Origin: Setaria digitata
Taxonomy: Eukaryota > Nematoda > Chromadorea > Rhabditida > Setariidae
Length of the DNA stretch: 64,000 nt
Assembly (NCBI GenBank): GCA_003640385.1
Contig: RCAB01000097.1
Span: 62,001-126,000 of the forward strand
Reading direction: 5' to 3'
Below the pieces are notes generated by a model. It ran no database searches. It was not told where the DNA came from and was given only the letters and a program-made list of their open reading frames with translations. Both the position numbers and the translations under genes were made by a program. Shown in pieces: positions 62,864 through 64,000 of this stretch. Within the stretch, counting starts at the first letter, position 1. Each line of letters starts with the position of its first letter.

Positions 62864-64000
62864 CTATAAAAATGATTTAATCAAGTTCAAATACTTTTGT
62901 GCATAATTTAGTCTTTTAAAGAGAGAAGTTTCAGAAATTACTTATTAGTCGTATGAATTTTAGACTCAAAATGCTCAGCGCAACAGCAAATATTCGTCTC
63001 ATAATTATTCTCTCCCAGTACTGTAGCTGTGATACTTCATGTTATTTACACGGTGACAAGCCAAACATTTGAGTGAATGTCGTCAGAACTGTACAATTAT
63101 CTCGAAGCAAATAGCTGAGTAAATAAATACAGGTATGTAGATACCGGAAAATGCAGAGAGTTTAGTTAGTTAGCCTAGTTTAAATCAAATTTTAGTGTGA
63201 AAATATATTTCACTTAAAAAGTCCATTATATGGGATTCGTCTCGTGATCATATTGTAACCAAAATGGGCGTAAACTGTCTCATTTTAATAAATACCTATA
63301 GTTTTAATTAACAGGCGTTCAAAAATTTAATAATTAACATATTGGATATTGGGACCAAAATATACTGAAGCTAGCTTATTTTAATAATCCCTAGAAACTA
63401 ACATACTCAGGCATAAAAACTTCTTGGAAATGGATCATTCCTTCAAAAAGCTCTATTATGGAATTTCCAGAAAACGAGAAATAGTTGACAGATATGTAAC
63501 AATGAAAATGTTAAATATTTGCCTAAAGTTATGCTGTTCTTGTTTCATATAAAAAAGGGAAAGAAGAGAGGAGCAGGAAGAAGAGAGAATGGTAGTGCGA
63601 CAATAACTAAACTTATCAGTGTATATCAGCGCAACAAAATTACTATCACTTTATATCATATACTGTTCCTTATCGAGATGTAAACATTCCAGAATTGAAG
63701 CTCAAATTCGTCTGATAATACTTTTTGATATATAGTGATAAGAGAGGCAAAATTAAATTGGATTGTTCAGTTTAGTTTATTACATTAAAGATTGATTTAA
63801 TGAAAAGGTTTTTAATTTTGGTGCGTTTTTTTCAGAAGCAACTTTTAAACAAGGCTGGAAAATTTAAGGATTCATTCTGAACACTTTTTATCATCTGAGT
63901 TCATTCTCGACATGCATTATCATCTTATTACTGAGTAGTTATCAAAATACATGCAATTGTTTACTGATATGTGTAAAAGTTAATTACAATAAAAGCGAAA
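62864..64000. other. Right flank, upstream or intron of the espin-like gene
   Basis: AT-rich. Several TTATCA/TGATAA words (for example near 63614, 63738, 63888, 63919 and 63942) and a purine tract at about 63556-63592. No exon recognised on either strand. If the espin-like gene has ankyrin-repeat exons they lie beyond 64000. Confidence 0.5.

Noticed and set aside
1..64000. Search by eye for CRISPR arrays, transposases, reverse transcriptase, Wolbachia-derived genes, rRNA and spliced-leader RNA
   Set aside because: Nothing convincing seen. The only near-identical direct repeats longer than about 90 bp are the three single-N joins. A database search could still reveal short decayed elements.

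Overview
This window is nuclear DNA from a nematode, most likely a filarial or other spirurid worm. The grounds are an AT-rich base composition, small multi-exon genes with mostly T-rich TTTCAG/TTTTAG acceptors, such an acceptor 0-50 nt upstream of the start codon of nearly every gene (the pattern expected of spliced-leader trans-splicing), and gene products that look nematode-like. Species assignment is an inference. I rebuilt the gene models by hand by joining exons at GT-AG (twice GC-AG) sites. Each complete multi-exon model closes with consistent phase and a total length divisible by three.

Layout: a 5' part of a doublecortin-domain gene runs off the left edge (1-2039, minus). dUTPase follows (5171-6284, minus). 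Next comes about 15 kb with no confident gene (6.3-21.6 kb), holding microsatellites, small local duplications, one weak secreted-peptide candidate and a GC-rich island of degenerate repeats. A Y-box/cold-shock RNA-binding protein (21682-23441, plus) converges on a 27-exon timeless homologue (25537-34313, minus). Then come a small secreted PAN/apple-like protein (36060-37190, minus), a two-exon orphan of 103 residues (38269-38628, plus), cytosolic histidyl-tRNA synthetase (39577-44748, minus), and a PAIP1-like translation factor (46173-53202, plus) diverging from it. The U-box/cyclophilin splicing factor MOG-6/PPIL2 (54882-58378, minus) and an espin-like actin-bundling-module protein (59982-62862, minus, perhaps extending past the right edge) close the window.

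The genes are mostly single-copy housekeeping functions: nucleotide hygiene (dUTPase), replication-fork protection (TIM-1), tRNA charging (HARS), translation and mRNA binding (PAIP1-like, Y-box), splicing (MOG-6) and cytoskeleton (doublecortin, espin-like). They do not form an obvious pathway or operon. Same-strand neighbours are separated by more than 1.6 kb, and the HARS/PAIP1-like pair shares a 1.4 kb divergent upstream region.

I see no tRNA, rRNA, transposon, CRISPR or virus-derived gene. The most unusual points are three single-N assembly joins flanked by 97-120 bp near-identical direct repeats (one inside a HARS exon/intron), two GC-AG introns in one gene, microexons of 21 and 23 nt, AATAAA hexamers overlapping the stop codons of timeless and HARS, a PAM2 motif in the PAIP1-like protein, and a five-site TGATAA cluster upstream of the secreted PAN-like gene.
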